From NCBI GenBank assembly GCA_030590865.1, contig JAUVCD010000007.1, positions 1 to 34,005 on the forward strand: a stretch of 34,005 bases of DNA. Direction: 5' to 3'. Below are positions 8,472 to 18,014 of the stretch, piece by piece. How positions within the stretch are numbered: position 1 is the stretch's first letter; each line of letters opens with the position of its first letter. Both the position numbers and the translations under genes were made by a program. Under the pieces are notes generated by a model. That model searched no databases and was not told the DNA's origin. It saw nothing but the letters and a program-made list of their open reading frames with translations. The stretch is from Myxococcales bacterium (GTDB lineage Bacteria > Myxococcota_A > Polyangia > Polyangiales > Polyangiaceae).

Positions 8472-10622
8472 GTGGACCTATCCTATGACCTGAGAACACG
8501 CACGACGCTGGTCTGCGGAACGTTGGCCCTAGCCATCGCGATCAGCGCTCTGCTCGGCGGAAAGGTGCGGAAGGCCCACGGCCTGTTCGCGGCTTTCGCG
8601 GCCGACATCGGCTTCTGGTACCTGTCCCAATCCCTCTTCGGCCTTTTTCACAGCCACCTGTGGGAACGGCTGCGCCTGGTTCTCGCCATCCTGGCGCCGG
8701 TGTTTGCCGTGAACCTCTTCGAGGCGATGGTTCCGGAGGAGGACAAAGGGCGCCGTGGATCCCGGGTCGGGCGGCTGTCGCTCCTGGTCGCCCTGCCGAT
8801 GCTGGTACTGGCCTTGAGCCCAGCGCTCGAGTTCACCTTGGTCCGGGTGGGGATTTTTCTCTACGCGGTGGCCTCCATTGCCGCCGGTCTGTTCGAGCTG
8901 GGCCAGCGGGGCCGGCACAGTCGGTCTCGGGCGACCCAGCGCCGGGTACGCTTCCTGGTCGTCACCGGGGCGCTCGCCGGCCTCTTTGTCGTCGCCGACT
9001 TCGCGTGGGTGATCGGCTACGAGCCGGCCTACCACCCTCCACCGGTCGGCATCGTGCTGAGCGTGGTCTTCCTGTTCATGCTCGCCCAAGCGCTGCGACA
9101 CCAGCGGCTGCTCGACTTATACGAGATGCTCGGCCGGCTGCTCGTCGCCACGGCAACCGCCTTTCTGATTGCCTTCGTCTTCTACGTGATGGTCACGGTG
9201 GTGGGGCAGTTCAACACCATGTGGCTTAATGCCATTGTGGTCGCCATCGTGGTGCTGGTGCTGTTCAACCCGCTCCGCGACCGAGTCGAGGCGCAAATTC
9301 AGAGGCTCTTCTTTCGAGAGCGCCGCCGGCTCGAGGCGTCCTTGGCCACCGCCCGCCGAAGGCTGGCTCATACCCTGGAGGTGGAGGAGCTGGGCACGGT
9401 CGTCACCGGGGCGCTGGAGCGGTCACGGGCCGTCACCACCGCGACGCTTTTTCTGCTCCACGAAGACGGCACGGTATTCGAGCAACTGGCAGCGCTGGAC
9501 GACAAGGCGCCGGCGCGCATCGAGGTGGCCACCGCCAACGCCATGCTCGAGCAACTGAAGCATGGCGCCGTGGTGCTCGAGCAACTGGCGCACAATGCCC
9601 GACAAGGACGGCCTCAGCCAGACGGTCAGGTTCCGGCCGAGGCGGTGCTAGCTGCCGCCGAGGTGCTCGGACCGCTGCGAGATAGCGCCGTGGTGATGGC
9701 GATCCGCACCGAGCAAGGCGCGCTGGTCGGCCTGTTGGTGGTGGCGGACGAACGCATCGGCGATGCCTTCAGTCCCGAAGATGTCGCCTTGCTCGAGACC
9801 CTGGCCGCCCAGATCGGTGTGGTCGTCGAGAACTCGAGACTCTACGCGAGGATGAAGGAGCGCGATCGGCTGGCGGTGCTCGGCCAGCTGGCCGCCGGTC
9901 TAGCCCACGAGATCCGCAATCCCCTCGGTGCAATCAAGGGCGCGGCCCAGCTGCTCGCCGAGCCGGCCCCTGATGGCAAAGAGCCGGACGCGGCCTCCGC
10001 AGAGTTCTTGGGCATCATCCTCGAGGAGGTGGACCGACTGGACGGGGTGGTCGGTTCGGTGCTCGACCTGGCACGAGACAACCGAGATGTGGCGGCACCC
10101 ATCGACGTTAACGGTGTGATCCGCCGAACGCTGCAAGTCCTGTCTCCCGAGTGGGCGGATGGCAAGGTAGCCATTGAGACCCAGCTAGACGAAACCTTGC
10201 CGCGGGCCGCCATCGCGCCCGAGCAGTTGCGGCAAGTCATCATGAATCTGCTGCGCAATGCCGTGCAGGCGGTCCGCTCGACGGGCACGGTCCAGGTGGT
10301 GTCCTGCCCGCAGCAACGAGGGCAGGGAGCCTTCGTCGCCATCAGTGTCAGCGATGAGGGCCCTGGGATCTCGCGAGGTGCTCTGAAGAAGATCTTCTTG
10401 CCCTTCTTTACGACCAAAGACGACGGGACCGGTCTCGGCTTGGCGATCTGCCAGCGAATCGTCCAGGACGCCGGTGGCCGAATCGAGGTGCGGTCCCGAG
10501 AAGGGGAGGGGGCGACCTTCGACGTCCTGCTGCCTGTGGCCATGGAGGCCCTGGGTACTCCGACCCCTGGTCCCGCCGAGCGCCACGAGTCCGCAGGAGC
10601 TTTGGCCGAGTCAAAAAAATAG
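8472..10622 (+). CDS. Membrane sensor histidine kinase (N-terminal TM region, GAF-like domain, HisKA, HATPase)
   Basis: Multiple TM helices at N-terminus; LAAGLAHEIRNPLGAIKGAAQLL H-box; QVIMNLLRNAVQAV N-box; DEGPGIS, FFTTKDDGTGLGLAICQRIV G-boxes. GTG start. Confidence 0.9.
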   Translation: MDLSYDLRTRTTLVCGTLALAIAISALLGGKVRKAHGLFAAFAADIGFWYLSQSLFGLFHSHLWERLRLVLAILAPVFAVNLFEAMVPEEDKGRRGSRVGRLSLLVALPMLVLALSPALEFTLVRVGIFLYAVASIAAGLFELGQRGRHSRSRATQRRVRFLVVTGALAGLFVVADFAWVIGYEPAYHPPPVGIVLSVVFLFMLAQALRHQRLLDLYEMLGRLLVATATAFLIAFVFYVMVTVVGQFNTMWLNAIVVAIVVLVLFNPLRDRVEAQIQRLFFRERRRLEASLATARRRLAHTLEVEELGTVVTGALERSRAVTTATLFLLHEDGTVFEQLAALDDKAPARIEVATANAMLEQLKHGAVVLEQLAHNARQGRPQPDGQVPAEAVLAAAEVLGPLRDSAVVMAIRTEQGALVGLLVVADERIGDAFSPEDVALLETLAAQIGVVVENSRLYARMKERDRLAVLGQLAAGLAHEIRNPLGAIKGAAQLLAEPAPDGKEPDAASAEFLGIILEEVDRLDGVVGSVLDLARDNRDVAAPIDVNGVIRRTLQVLSPEWADGKVAIETQLDETLPRAAIAPEQLRQVIMNLLRNAVQAVRSTGTVQVVSCPQQRGQGAFVAISVSDEGPGISRGALKKIFLPFFTTKDDGTGLGLAICQRIVQDAGGRIEVRSREGEGATFDVLLPVAMEALGTPTPGPAERHESAGALAESKK

Positions 10623-10710
10623 TTAGGGCCGGGTAGGCTCCGCCAGCACTGAACGGGACGCCCTGGCTGGCGCTTGACGCGGCCCTGCAGCCAGCTACCC
10701 TGTGGCGGCT

Positions 10711-11643
10711 ATGGCTGCTGGCGGTGCCGCGGACAAGCTCCGGTTCTCGCTCAGGCTCCTGTCGGGGCAGAACCGAGGGAGCGAATGCGTGTTCGACAAC
10801 TCGATGGAAATCGTCGTCGGCCGGGCTAATGCTGCCGATCTGATACTCGTCGAGGGCATGGTGTCCCGGCGCCACGCTCGCTTCGCGATGCAATCAGGCC
10901 AGCTGTGCGTCAACGACTTGGGCTCCACCAACGGCACCTTCGTCAACGGCGAAAAGGTCCGGGGTGAGCACGCCCTCGACGAAGGCGACCGAGTGCTCAT
11001 CGGAACCAGCATTCTCAAAGTCGTCCGCTCGCGATCGCCCAAAGGCACCCGGCCTCCCCCGCCGGATCCCGCCCAGATCTCAGACGACCAGACCTCGAGC
11101 CGTCACCGGGCCACCGGAGATCTGCAAGACGTCAGTGTGCCCGAGTTGCTCGAGACCTTCAGCTCCAACAAACGCGATGCGGTGCTCGAGGTGTCCAGTC
11201 CGGCGGGCGAAGGGGTCATCACCATCGCGGGTGGCAAGGTCGAAGATTGTGTGGTCGACCGATTGCCTGACGCACCGCCGAAGAAGGCGCTGCTGCGCAC
11301 CTTGGGGTTCAGCAAGGGGACCTATGCGGTGCGTCGCTACCGCAAGCCGACCTCTCGGCGGCTCGACGAGCCGGTCCTGGAGCTGCTCGTTGATGGTCTG
11401 TTCAAGCTCGATGAGCTCGAGGTGTTGCGGCAGAAGCTACCCCAGAAGGGCAAACCGCTGGTACTGGCCAAGCCACTGGTCTCGAGTCTCAGCGCTCTGG
11501 ACGAGGCAGATCTGGACACGCTGCAGCTCGCCTACAATCTCGGGGACGTGGACGAGGTCCTCGACAAGTCACCGGAAACGGATGCCGAGGCCGCTGAGCG
11601 GTTGCTCGCCCTGCTGGACGGCGGTTATCTCCGCCGTCGGTGA
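10711..11643 (+). CDS. FHA-domain protein with C-terminal DUF4388-like region
   Basis: VGRANAADLILVEGMVSRRHARF...VNDLGSTNGTFVNGEKV is a canonical FHA domain; the following QDVSVPELLETFSSNKRDAVLEVSSPAGEGVITIAGGKVEDC resembles DUF4388. ORF track also allows GTG 10702. Confidence 0.85.
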   Translation: MAAGGAADKLRFSLRLLSGQNRGSECVFDNSMEIVVGRANAADLILVEGMVSRRHARFAMQSGQLCVNDLGSTNGTFVNGEKVRGEHALDEGDRVLIGTSILKVVRSRSPKGTRPPPPDPAQISDDQTSSRHRATGDLQDVSVPELLETFSSNKRDAVLEVSSPAGEGVITIAGGKVEDCVVDRLPDAPPKKALLRTLGFSKGTYAVRRYRKPTSRRLDEPVLELLVDGLFKLDELEVLRQKLPQKGKPLVLAKPLVSSLSALDEADLDTLQLAYNLGDVDEVLDKSPETDAEAAERLLALLDGGYLRRR

Positions 11644-12036
11644 GTGCCGGCCGGGGCCTGGTCGCGCGCCTGTTTATGCCTCTCGACGGAGGCCTAGGGT
11701 CGCGTTCTGGCAGGGTTTGTTGTAGGACTGGTGCCGCCTTTGCGGCTTGCAGGCTCGAACCCGCCTGGGCTTACTTCAGCCGACCCGCCATCCGTTAACA
11801 CCGTAGGGGTAAGTAAACTGACGGCAGGTCTTTTCGGTGGCGCCGCCACCAGCAAAACCAATTGGAATTGTTTAGCTTTGCGACCTGGCCCCATTTGTGC
11901 AACGCAGAGCTGCGGCAACCTTGGTCTGTAGCGGGATGCCACCGGTTCGCCCAACCGTCCAGTCGATCTGCGAGACGGGACGGTCAACGGGATGTCGAAG
12001 AGTGATCACCAATCAGCTGTGCAAGGAGAACCACGC

Positions 12037-15000
12037 ATGAATTGGAGTTGGACACGGGGGATACTAGCTGTCGGTGCCATTGCCGTTGCCACGAGTGGCG
12101 GTCTCGGCTGCGCCGAGGAGCGCGCGCCGATCAATCGAGTTCAGCCCAACGCCCTCGCCAAGGCGTTCTTCGTGGGCGAGAGCTTGAGCGACGATGCGGA
12201 CAACCCGTCGTTCTACGCCAACGGCACGATCCTCGAGACCGGCTATGGTGCGCCGTCGAGCGGCCTGTTCACCGGCTTCTACTCCAACGATCTGTCCATC
12301 ATCCGGTGGCAGATCACCGAGGACTTGCTGCTCGGTCGATTGGCCTATGAGCGCCTCGATGACTCGGACGGCAAAGGTGCCGGCTCGGAGACCAACGATG
12401 GTCAGGTCATCTATGCCTTCCCGGTCATCAAGCACTTCGACATTCGGCGGGGCTACAACCCGTCCACCGGCGAAGAGCTGAACGTGGTCGAGGAGAATGC
12501 CAGTGATCGCCCCTGGTACGAGCGGAGCTACTTCCGGGTCGACTGGTCGCAGAACCTCCAGTCCGACGCCTACGATTTCGACACTCTCGCGATGTACGGC
12601 TTGTTCTACGACATCCAGTACCAGCCGCTCGCTTACTACGTGAACGACCCCACCCATCCCCATGCGCCCAACTTCGACGTGGCGGATGGCTACTTCGATG
12701 TCACCACCAAGACTTGGGTGACCCCGGGCCTTGTGGACCTCTCCCATCTGGGCTGGGGCATCGACTCACTGCCTGCCTGCTGGCTCGACGCTGATTTCGC
12801 AGGCGGCACCTCCCCGTCAGGTAACTGCAATCCCCACGAGCTCACCGTCCGGCACTCGTTCTACAAGAAGGTGGACACGGACTTCGAGCCCGAGGAGATG
12901 GACGGCTACAAGTTCCAGGCCGCCGGCTCGTTCGTGAAGGAACGCTACGGTTACGACCGCGAGTACCGCATGAGCGACCACAAGTGGCATCGCTTCTTGC
13001 AGCGCTACAACATCTGGCAACGCAGCTTCTACTACACCGATGCAGACAAGATGACCGGTGCGGTGCGGTGCTACACCCCGGAGACCACCCCGGCAGGCGC
13101 CGACCCGGAACGGGACGACGACAACAACGGCACCCACGACGAGTGCGAGTCGGTGGGCTGGGGCTCACGGTGCAACATTTTCAAACAGAAGTGCACGCTG
13201 CCTTACGCTCAGCGGGAAGTGCGGCCGATCGTCAACTATTACACCAAGAACAGCGATCAGCGGTTCTACACGTCGTCGCAGCGCGCCGTCCGCCAATGGG
13301 ATCTAGCGATCCGCCAAGCGGTCATGGCGACCCGCAACGCCGAGTGCTGGCGGGTTCTCAACTCGCCTGACTGCGATTGGACGCAACCGGCCATCAAGGG
13401 CCAGATGACCATGTTGGGCGACGCCCTGGACATCATGCAAGAGGTTGAGATCTGCCTCAACGCGGCAGGATCCTGGGACCCCACCGACTGCGACGCTGTG
13501 GCTCGCAACGAGATTCTCGAGCGCGGCTATGTCGACGGCGGCGAGGACGCCAACTCGCTCTACACCCTGGCGATGATGGATATGACCAACATCTTGTGCC
13601 ATAGCCCCATCGAAGCTGCCGACCACCCGCTCTGCGCTCCTGGCCGGGCACGGTTGCCCTCCAACATCACGGCGAAAGAATGCCACGTGGCATGGGGTGA
13701 AGGCGGCGACAAGGCCCGTCGAGCCACCTGCAACCAGGCCTATGCCGTCCGTATCGGTGATGTGCGCCACCACCTGGTCAACATCATCGAGGAGCCTGAG
13801 TCGTTCTCCCCTTGGGGCTTCGGGCCCACCTACGCTGACCCACTGACCGGTGAGGCAATCAGCGCGAGCATCAACGTGTGGTCCTGGCCTACCGACTACA
13901 TCGCTCAGGCTACCGTCGACATCGCCCGTTTCGTGGCCGGCGAGCTGAGCGTCGAGGACGTCACCGATGGCGTCTACGTCAAGGACTGGGTCAAGGCTGC
14001 CGAGCTAGCCAGTGGCACCGGAGCGGTGCCGCCGATGACTCGTGCCGAGCACGACCAGCGTTTGGGCAACATGATGCGCGCCATGACCCGTGATCTGGCC
14101 ACCGGCGAGAACGCCTATATGGGAGATGATTTTGACACTGGCCCACCTGAGGCGGCTGCCCTGATGGCCAAGGTCCAGAAACTCGCCGAGCAAGGCGAGA
14201 TCCCAGAGAAGATCATCGCCAAGTTCGAGAGCATCAAGAGGCTGGAAAACGTTCGTGCTTCGGTGAATGCACCGTCGCTGATGGCGGGCAAGTACCTGGC
14301 CCGTATGAAGCGAGGCCGGGACACGGAGACCGAGGCAGACCTCACCACCCAGGGGATGCTGGAGTTTGCCGGCGTCGACAAGTTCCCGATGGAGGCGGCC
14401 GCCGCCATGGCCTCGCCTTTGCGCGGCATGTCGAACCCGACCATGCAGCGCCAGCTCCGCCACGTCCGCGAGGTCGCCATGGCCGAGCGGGGTGCCTGCA
14501 TGCTCGATCCCGACGACTTCGCCCCGTCACCGACGGCGATGATCGGCTTGTCCAAACAGCTTCAGCAGAAGTTCGGCAACTTCGACGCCAGCCAGTCGCT
14601 GACCGAGCAGCTGGCTCGGGCCGAGCGGATGAAGAACTACATGGTGGACCGGATGCACTACGGCGTCATCGTCCACGAGATGGGGCACACCTTTGGCCTG
14701 CGCCACAACTTCGTCAGCTCGGCGATGGCCATCAATTACCGGCCTCAGTACTGGCAGCTACGTACCGAGAACGGTGCGACCACGGCGGTCTGCCAGGATC
14801 TGACCGAGTCGGATGATGAAGCCAAGAACTGTGTTGGCCCGCGGTACTTCGACCAGATCACCAAGAACGAAGAAGACAACATGATCTGGATGTGGAGCCA
14901 GTCTTCGCTGATGGACTATGCTGGCGACTACTCGCAGGACCTGCTGGGCCTGGGTGCCTGGGACTACCTGGCGGCCCGGATGTTCTACGGTGGGACTACG

Positions 15001-16992
15001 ACGGTCTTTGCGGACCCGGCCTTCAACGAAGGTACGCCGCTGTCAGGGGCTATCACCGAGACCATCCTGGACAACTTCGGCGGTATTCTGGGCTATCGCT
15101 ATCAGAAGGCGCCGAGTGTCTTCCCGGAGAGCAACGGCATCCACTACAGCGAGCTGAACACTGCTTACGGCCTGATCAACAACTGCCAGACCGTCGATCC
15201 CAACGTGTTCAAGCCTTCGGACTGGGACACCGAGCAATGGGGCGAGTGGAACCCGCTGCTGGACGGCTTGCTGGTCCAGGTCAACGGCGAGTACTCGCGC
15301 TGCTTCCAGCCGCGAGTGGCCTATTCGAGATGGGAAGATCTGCGGCGAGCGAACCTGAGCAACTATCGCGAGCCACCAGCCATCGACCCCTGGAATCGTA
15401 CCCGCGTTCCTTATGGCTTCGGCACCGACAATTGGGCGGATCTAGGCAACCTGAGCGTCTATCGCCACGACATGGGCGCCGATCCTTACGAGCTGTTCCA
15501 CTTCTTCATCACCGAGCAGGAGCTCCGTCACATTTTCGACAACTACCGTCGCGGACGGCAGGGCTTCAGCGTACGTGGCGCCGCGAACCGCATCCTGAGT
15601 CGGTACAACGAGAAGATGCGGGACGCAGCCAAGGGCATGGGCCTCATCAAGAACGACACGCTCAACCCGGCTCTGATGGATCTGGGCGACTCGATCCCGG
15701 CGTCCCTGTTCCCCTCCATGGTCGGGTACTGGAACGTGAGCCCCTTGATGCTTGCCTCTGGCATGGCCTTCGACCACATCTCCCGCCAGCTGCAGCGTCC
15801 CAACGCCGGACCGCACGTCGATCCGCGCATTGGCCTGCCCCCGGGGATCCCGTCGTCAGCCGTTCCTGCGGCCGAGCTAGTACCGCTCCGGTTCGACGAC
15901 TTCGGCACCCCAGCAGTGATCGTTCCTGATGGCGCCCAGGGCTTCTGGGACACCGTCGGCGTCGGTGGCAAGCCGGTGAACAACGCTCTGGCTAGCGACA
16001 AGGGTGAGTTCGACTCGCAATACACGATTAACGCCGGGTCCTATTACGACAAGATCTACACCGCGATGTTGCTCACCGAGTCGGTGGATAACTTCATCAG
16101 CGACTCGATCGAGGACTTCACCGATCCCCGCTATCGTTCGGTCTCGCTGGCTGATTTGGTGCCCGACGGCTATCGCCGCTGGTTGGCGAACAACCTGACC
16201 GGTGACGACTGGATCAAGGGGGCGCGGGTGGCCACGACCCCTGCGGGCAACGTGCAGGTCGACTCGGAGAAGTACCCGTCCCAGCCCATCGGCTGGACGA
16301 GTTGGTGGCCCGACACGCCGGAGATCTGCTTCGCCAACACCGGCACCGCCGTGTGCACCGGCTGGGACATCGACGGCGTGCCGTTCAAGGCGAACACGCC
16401 AGCGAACACCCGTCCGATCGATCCCCAGGTCAGCTGGGAGCAGCACAAGTTCCTCATCGCCGACACTCTCATCTATCTGCCTGAGAACCAGAAGACGCTC
16501 TGGCTCGACATGATGGGCGTCTGGGCTATCGGCGACGACACCGATCCGGGCTTCGTGAATCGGATCGAGCTGCACCCACCTCACGGCGACACCTACGTGG
16601 CTCGCACCTACGGGACCGAGGAGATTTGCTTCGAAGAGTGCCGGACGGTTCAGCGCGGCATCGCTGCTCGTATGCTCGAGTACGCCAACGAGCTGCTTGC
16701 CCTGGCCTACGAAGTCACCCCGGTGACTTTGAACGGCACCACTTGGTACGAGCCCGTGCTCGACGTCAATGGCCAGCCCCAGGTGAAGTTCGATCCGACC
16801 CTGGTGTGGCTCGACGGCTTCTACTTCACGGACCCGCCGGCGGACTGCAACGACACGGACAACTCGGGTTGCAAGTGCGAGCACAATGCGGCTTGCATGA
16901 AGCTCGGCTCCTATCTGTCGGTGCCTGACTTCATGCGTCAGGCCATGCGGGACTTCGGCATGGCAGATCCATCGATGAAGGGCATCTACTAG
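12037..16992 (+). CDS. Large secreted zinc-dependent metalloprotease lipoprotein (Met-zincin/DUF4953-like)
   Basis: HEMGHTFGLRHNFVSS (HExxHxxGxxH) near 14680; N-terminus MNWSWTRGILAVGAIAVATSGGLGCAEE with lipobox; ~1650 aa. ORF track start 11992. Confidence 0.82.
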   Translation: MNWSWTRGILAVGAIAVATSGGLGCAEERAPINRVQPNALAKAFFVGESLSDDADNPSFYANGTILETGYGAPSSGLFTGFYSNDLSIIRWQITEDLLLGRLAYERLDDSDGKGAGSETNDGQVIYAFPVIKHFDIRRGYNPSTGEELNVVEENASDRPWYERSYFRVDWSQNLQSDAYDFDTLAMYGLFYDIQYQPLAYYVNDPTHPHAPNFDVADGYFDVTTKTWVTPGLVDLSHLGWGIDSLPACWLDADFAGGTSPSGNCNPHELTVRHSFYKKVDTDFEPEEMDGYKFQAAGSFVKERYGYDREYRMSDHKWHRFLQRYNIWQRSFYYTDADKMTGAVRCYTPETTPAGADPERDDDNNGTHDECESVGWGSRCNIFKQKCTLPYAQREVRPIVNYYTKNSDQRFYTSSQRAVRQWDLAIRQAVMATRNAECWRVLNSPDCDWTQPAIKGQMTMLGDALDIMQEVEICLNAAGSWDPTDCDAVARNEILERGYVDGGEDANSLYTLAMMDMTNILCHSPIEAADHPLCAPGRARLPSNITAKECHVAWGEGGDKARRATCNQAYAVRIGDVRHHLVNIIEEPESFSPWGFGPTYADPLTGEAISASINVWSWPTDYIAQATVDIARFVAGELSVEDVTDGVYVKDWVKAAELASGTGAVPPMTRAEHDQRLGNMMRAMTRDLATGENAYMGDDFDTGPPEAAALMAKVQKLAEQGEIPEKIIAKFESIKRLENVRASVNAPSLMAGKYLARMKRGRDTETEADLTTQGMLEFAGVDKFPMEAAAAMASPLRGMSNPTMQRQLRHVREVAMAERGACMLDPDDFAPSPTAMIGLSKQLQQKFGNFDASQSLTEQLARAERMKNYMVDRMHYGVIVHEMGHTFGLRHNFVSSAMAINYRPQYWQLRTENGATTAVCQDLTESDDEAKNCVGPRYFDQITKNEEDNMIWMWSQSSLMDYAGDYSQDLLGLGAWDYLAARMFYGGTTTVFADPAFNEGTPLSGAITETILDNFGGILGYRYQKAPSVFPESNGIHYSELNTAYGLINNCQTVDPNVFKPSDWDTEQWGEWNPLLDGLLVQVNGEYSRCFQPRVAYSRWEDLRRANLSNYREPPAIDPWNRTRVPYGFGTDNWADLGNLSVYRHDMGADPYELFHFFITEQELRHIFDNYRRGRQGFSVRGAANRILSRYNEKMRDAAKGMGLIKNDTLNPALMDLGDSIPASLFPSMVGYWNVSPLMLASGMAFDHISRQLQRPNAGPHVDPRIGLPPGIPSSAVPAAELVPLRFDDFGTPAVIVPDGAQGFWDTVGVGGKPVNNALASDKGEFDSQYTINAGSYYDKIYTAMLLTESVDNFISDSIEDFTDPRYRSVSLADLVPDGYRRWLANNLTGDDWIKGARVATTPAGNVQVDSEKYPSQPIGWTSWWPDTPEICFANTGTAVCTGWDIDGVPFKANTPANTRPIDPQVSWEQHKFLIADTLIYLPENQKTLWLDMMGVWAIGDDTDPGFVNRIELHPPHGDTYVARTYGTEEICFEECRTVQRGIAARMLEYANELLALAYEVTPVTLNGTTWYEPVLDVNGQPQVKFDPTLVWLDGFYFTDPPADCNDTDNSGCKCEHNAACMKLGSYLSVPDFMRQAMRDFGMADPSMKGIY

Positions 16993-17014
16993 CCTTCAGC
17001 GACGGAACGAGGTG

Positions 17015-17055
17015 GCGACCCTGGCAGCTTCAGCTGCTGGGGTCGCTGTCATTTT
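17015..17055 (+). terminator. Intrinsic terminator after the metalloprotease
   Basis: 14-bp stem gcgaccctggcagc/gctgctggggtcgc with loop ttca and two G-T wobbles, followed by tgtcatttt. Confidence 0.75.
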
Positions 17056-17156
17056 GTAGCCCCCTCGTCACGGGCCGCCAACTCGTACGCCGCCCGAAAC
17101 TAGCTAGTTGGCGGCTTGAAACCCCTGTTTCTTCGCGAAGCGGTTTTTGGGTGGGT

Positions 17157-17189
17157 CCCCGTCGCCGACGGCGATGGGGCGGGGTTTTT
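17157..17189 (+). terminator. Second hairpin plus T-tract
   Basis: ccccgtcgcc-gac-ggcgatgggg followed by cggggttttt. Confidence 0.6.
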
Positions 17190-17242
17190 GAGCTGCATAT
17201 TTGTGAAGGCCCCGAGAAAGAAACGCTAGTCGGCCAACAGGG

Positions 17243-17313
17243 GGGCGCTAGCGTAGGTCTCGCGCGCCCTTCGTCCCCGCCAGGGGGCGCGCGAGACCGC
17301 AGCGCCCTTTTTT
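17243..17313 (+). terminator. Large two-tier hairpin plus T6
   Basis: Outer stem gggcgct (17243-17249)/agcgccc (17301-17307); inner perfect 14-bp stem ggtctcgcgcgccc (17256-17269)/gggcgcgcgagacc (17285-17298); tttttt at 17308-17313. Confidence 0.7.
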
Positions 17314-17322
17314 GGCCGGAAA

Positions 17323-17916
17323 CTAGCTAGTCCAGTGGCCTTCGCGCAAGGCCGCCTGGTCGATCATCCGCACCTTGGGGCCGAGCGCTTCGCGGAAGAT
17401 GAATTCGTCATCAGGGATGAGGCCGCCGTCGCCAAAGTCCTCGGCAACCTCCATGGCGGCAGCAAGGATCGCCACGAAGGAAGCGAAGGTCGAGCCGCAG
17501 AGCACGGGCCGCAGCTCGGCGCCGCTCATGGCGGTCATGACTGGACAATCGCCTTCCGCATCCATCCGCGTGGTGTCGAGAAAGTAGGGATCGCCCAACA
17601 TCCCTTGGGCCACGACGATCCACCCTTCGCGCCAGCCGTTCATCCGTGGGTTGTCCCCGTCCCCTTGGCCGTAGCCGATCTGCTCTCCGGCTAGCTCGGC
17701 GACGGGGATGAAGCGCACTCGTTCGGTGGGTGTGACCGTTTCCACATCGAGCGGATCAGCGGCTTGCAAGAACGCCACGTAGCGGTCTGGCAAGTCGAGA
17801 GCTTGCTTTAGGGCCTTGACCACACCCTGGTCGTTGGTGCCGAAGTTTGCGGGAATAAGGCGCTTTTCAAAGACGGTCTTGAGTGCCTGTACCGATTCGG
17901 CCAGATCGCTATCCAC
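17323..17916 (-). CDS. SMI1/KNR4 (SUKH)-like protein
   Basis: KRLIPANFGTNDQGVVKALKQALDLPDRYVAFLQAADPLDVE...FIPVAELAGEQIGYG...WIVVAQGMLGDPYFLDTT matches the SUKH layout (start near an LP-Y-FL segment, later GDPYFLD). Confidence 0.6.
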   Translation of the reverse strand: MDSDLAESVQALKTVFEKRLIPANFGTNDQGVVKALKQALDLPDRYVAFLQAADPLDVETVTPTERVRFIPVAELAGEQIGYGQGDGDNPRMNGWREGWIVVAQGMLGDPYFLDTTRMDAEGDCPVMTAMSGAELRPVLCGSTFASFVAILAAAMEVAEDFGDGGLIPDDEFIFREALGPKVRMIDQAALREGHWTS

Positions 17917-18014
17917 CTGTCGAGTCCTCGCGTCGGAGCTGATTGTTCACGCGCCGCGGACCGGTCGCCACTAAGGCTTAACCCCGTTTGGCGGGATTAG
18001 TGTAACAAAAAGGA

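Noticed and set aside
11744-11772. tRNA T-arm-like sequence (caggcgggttcgagcctg on minus strand)
   Set aside because: Loop is 8 nt, and no anticodon arm, D-arm or acceptor stem could be found around it.
11836-11850. ggtggcgccgccacc hairpin upstream of the metalloprotease as a riboswitch
   Set aside because: Short 6-bp stem only; no match to a riboswitch consensus recognised, and no anti-SD pairing seen.
11885-11901. Sigma-54-like promoter ctggccccatttgtgca upstream of the metalloprotease
   Set aside because: GG-N10-GC spacing fits, but the -24 block lacks the CACG extension and -12 is GTGC not TTGC; too weak without expression data.
17953-18005. cactaa...ttagtg inverted repeat upstream of the UPRT-like gene
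   Set aside because: Only 6 bp per arm with unmatched interior; could be chance.
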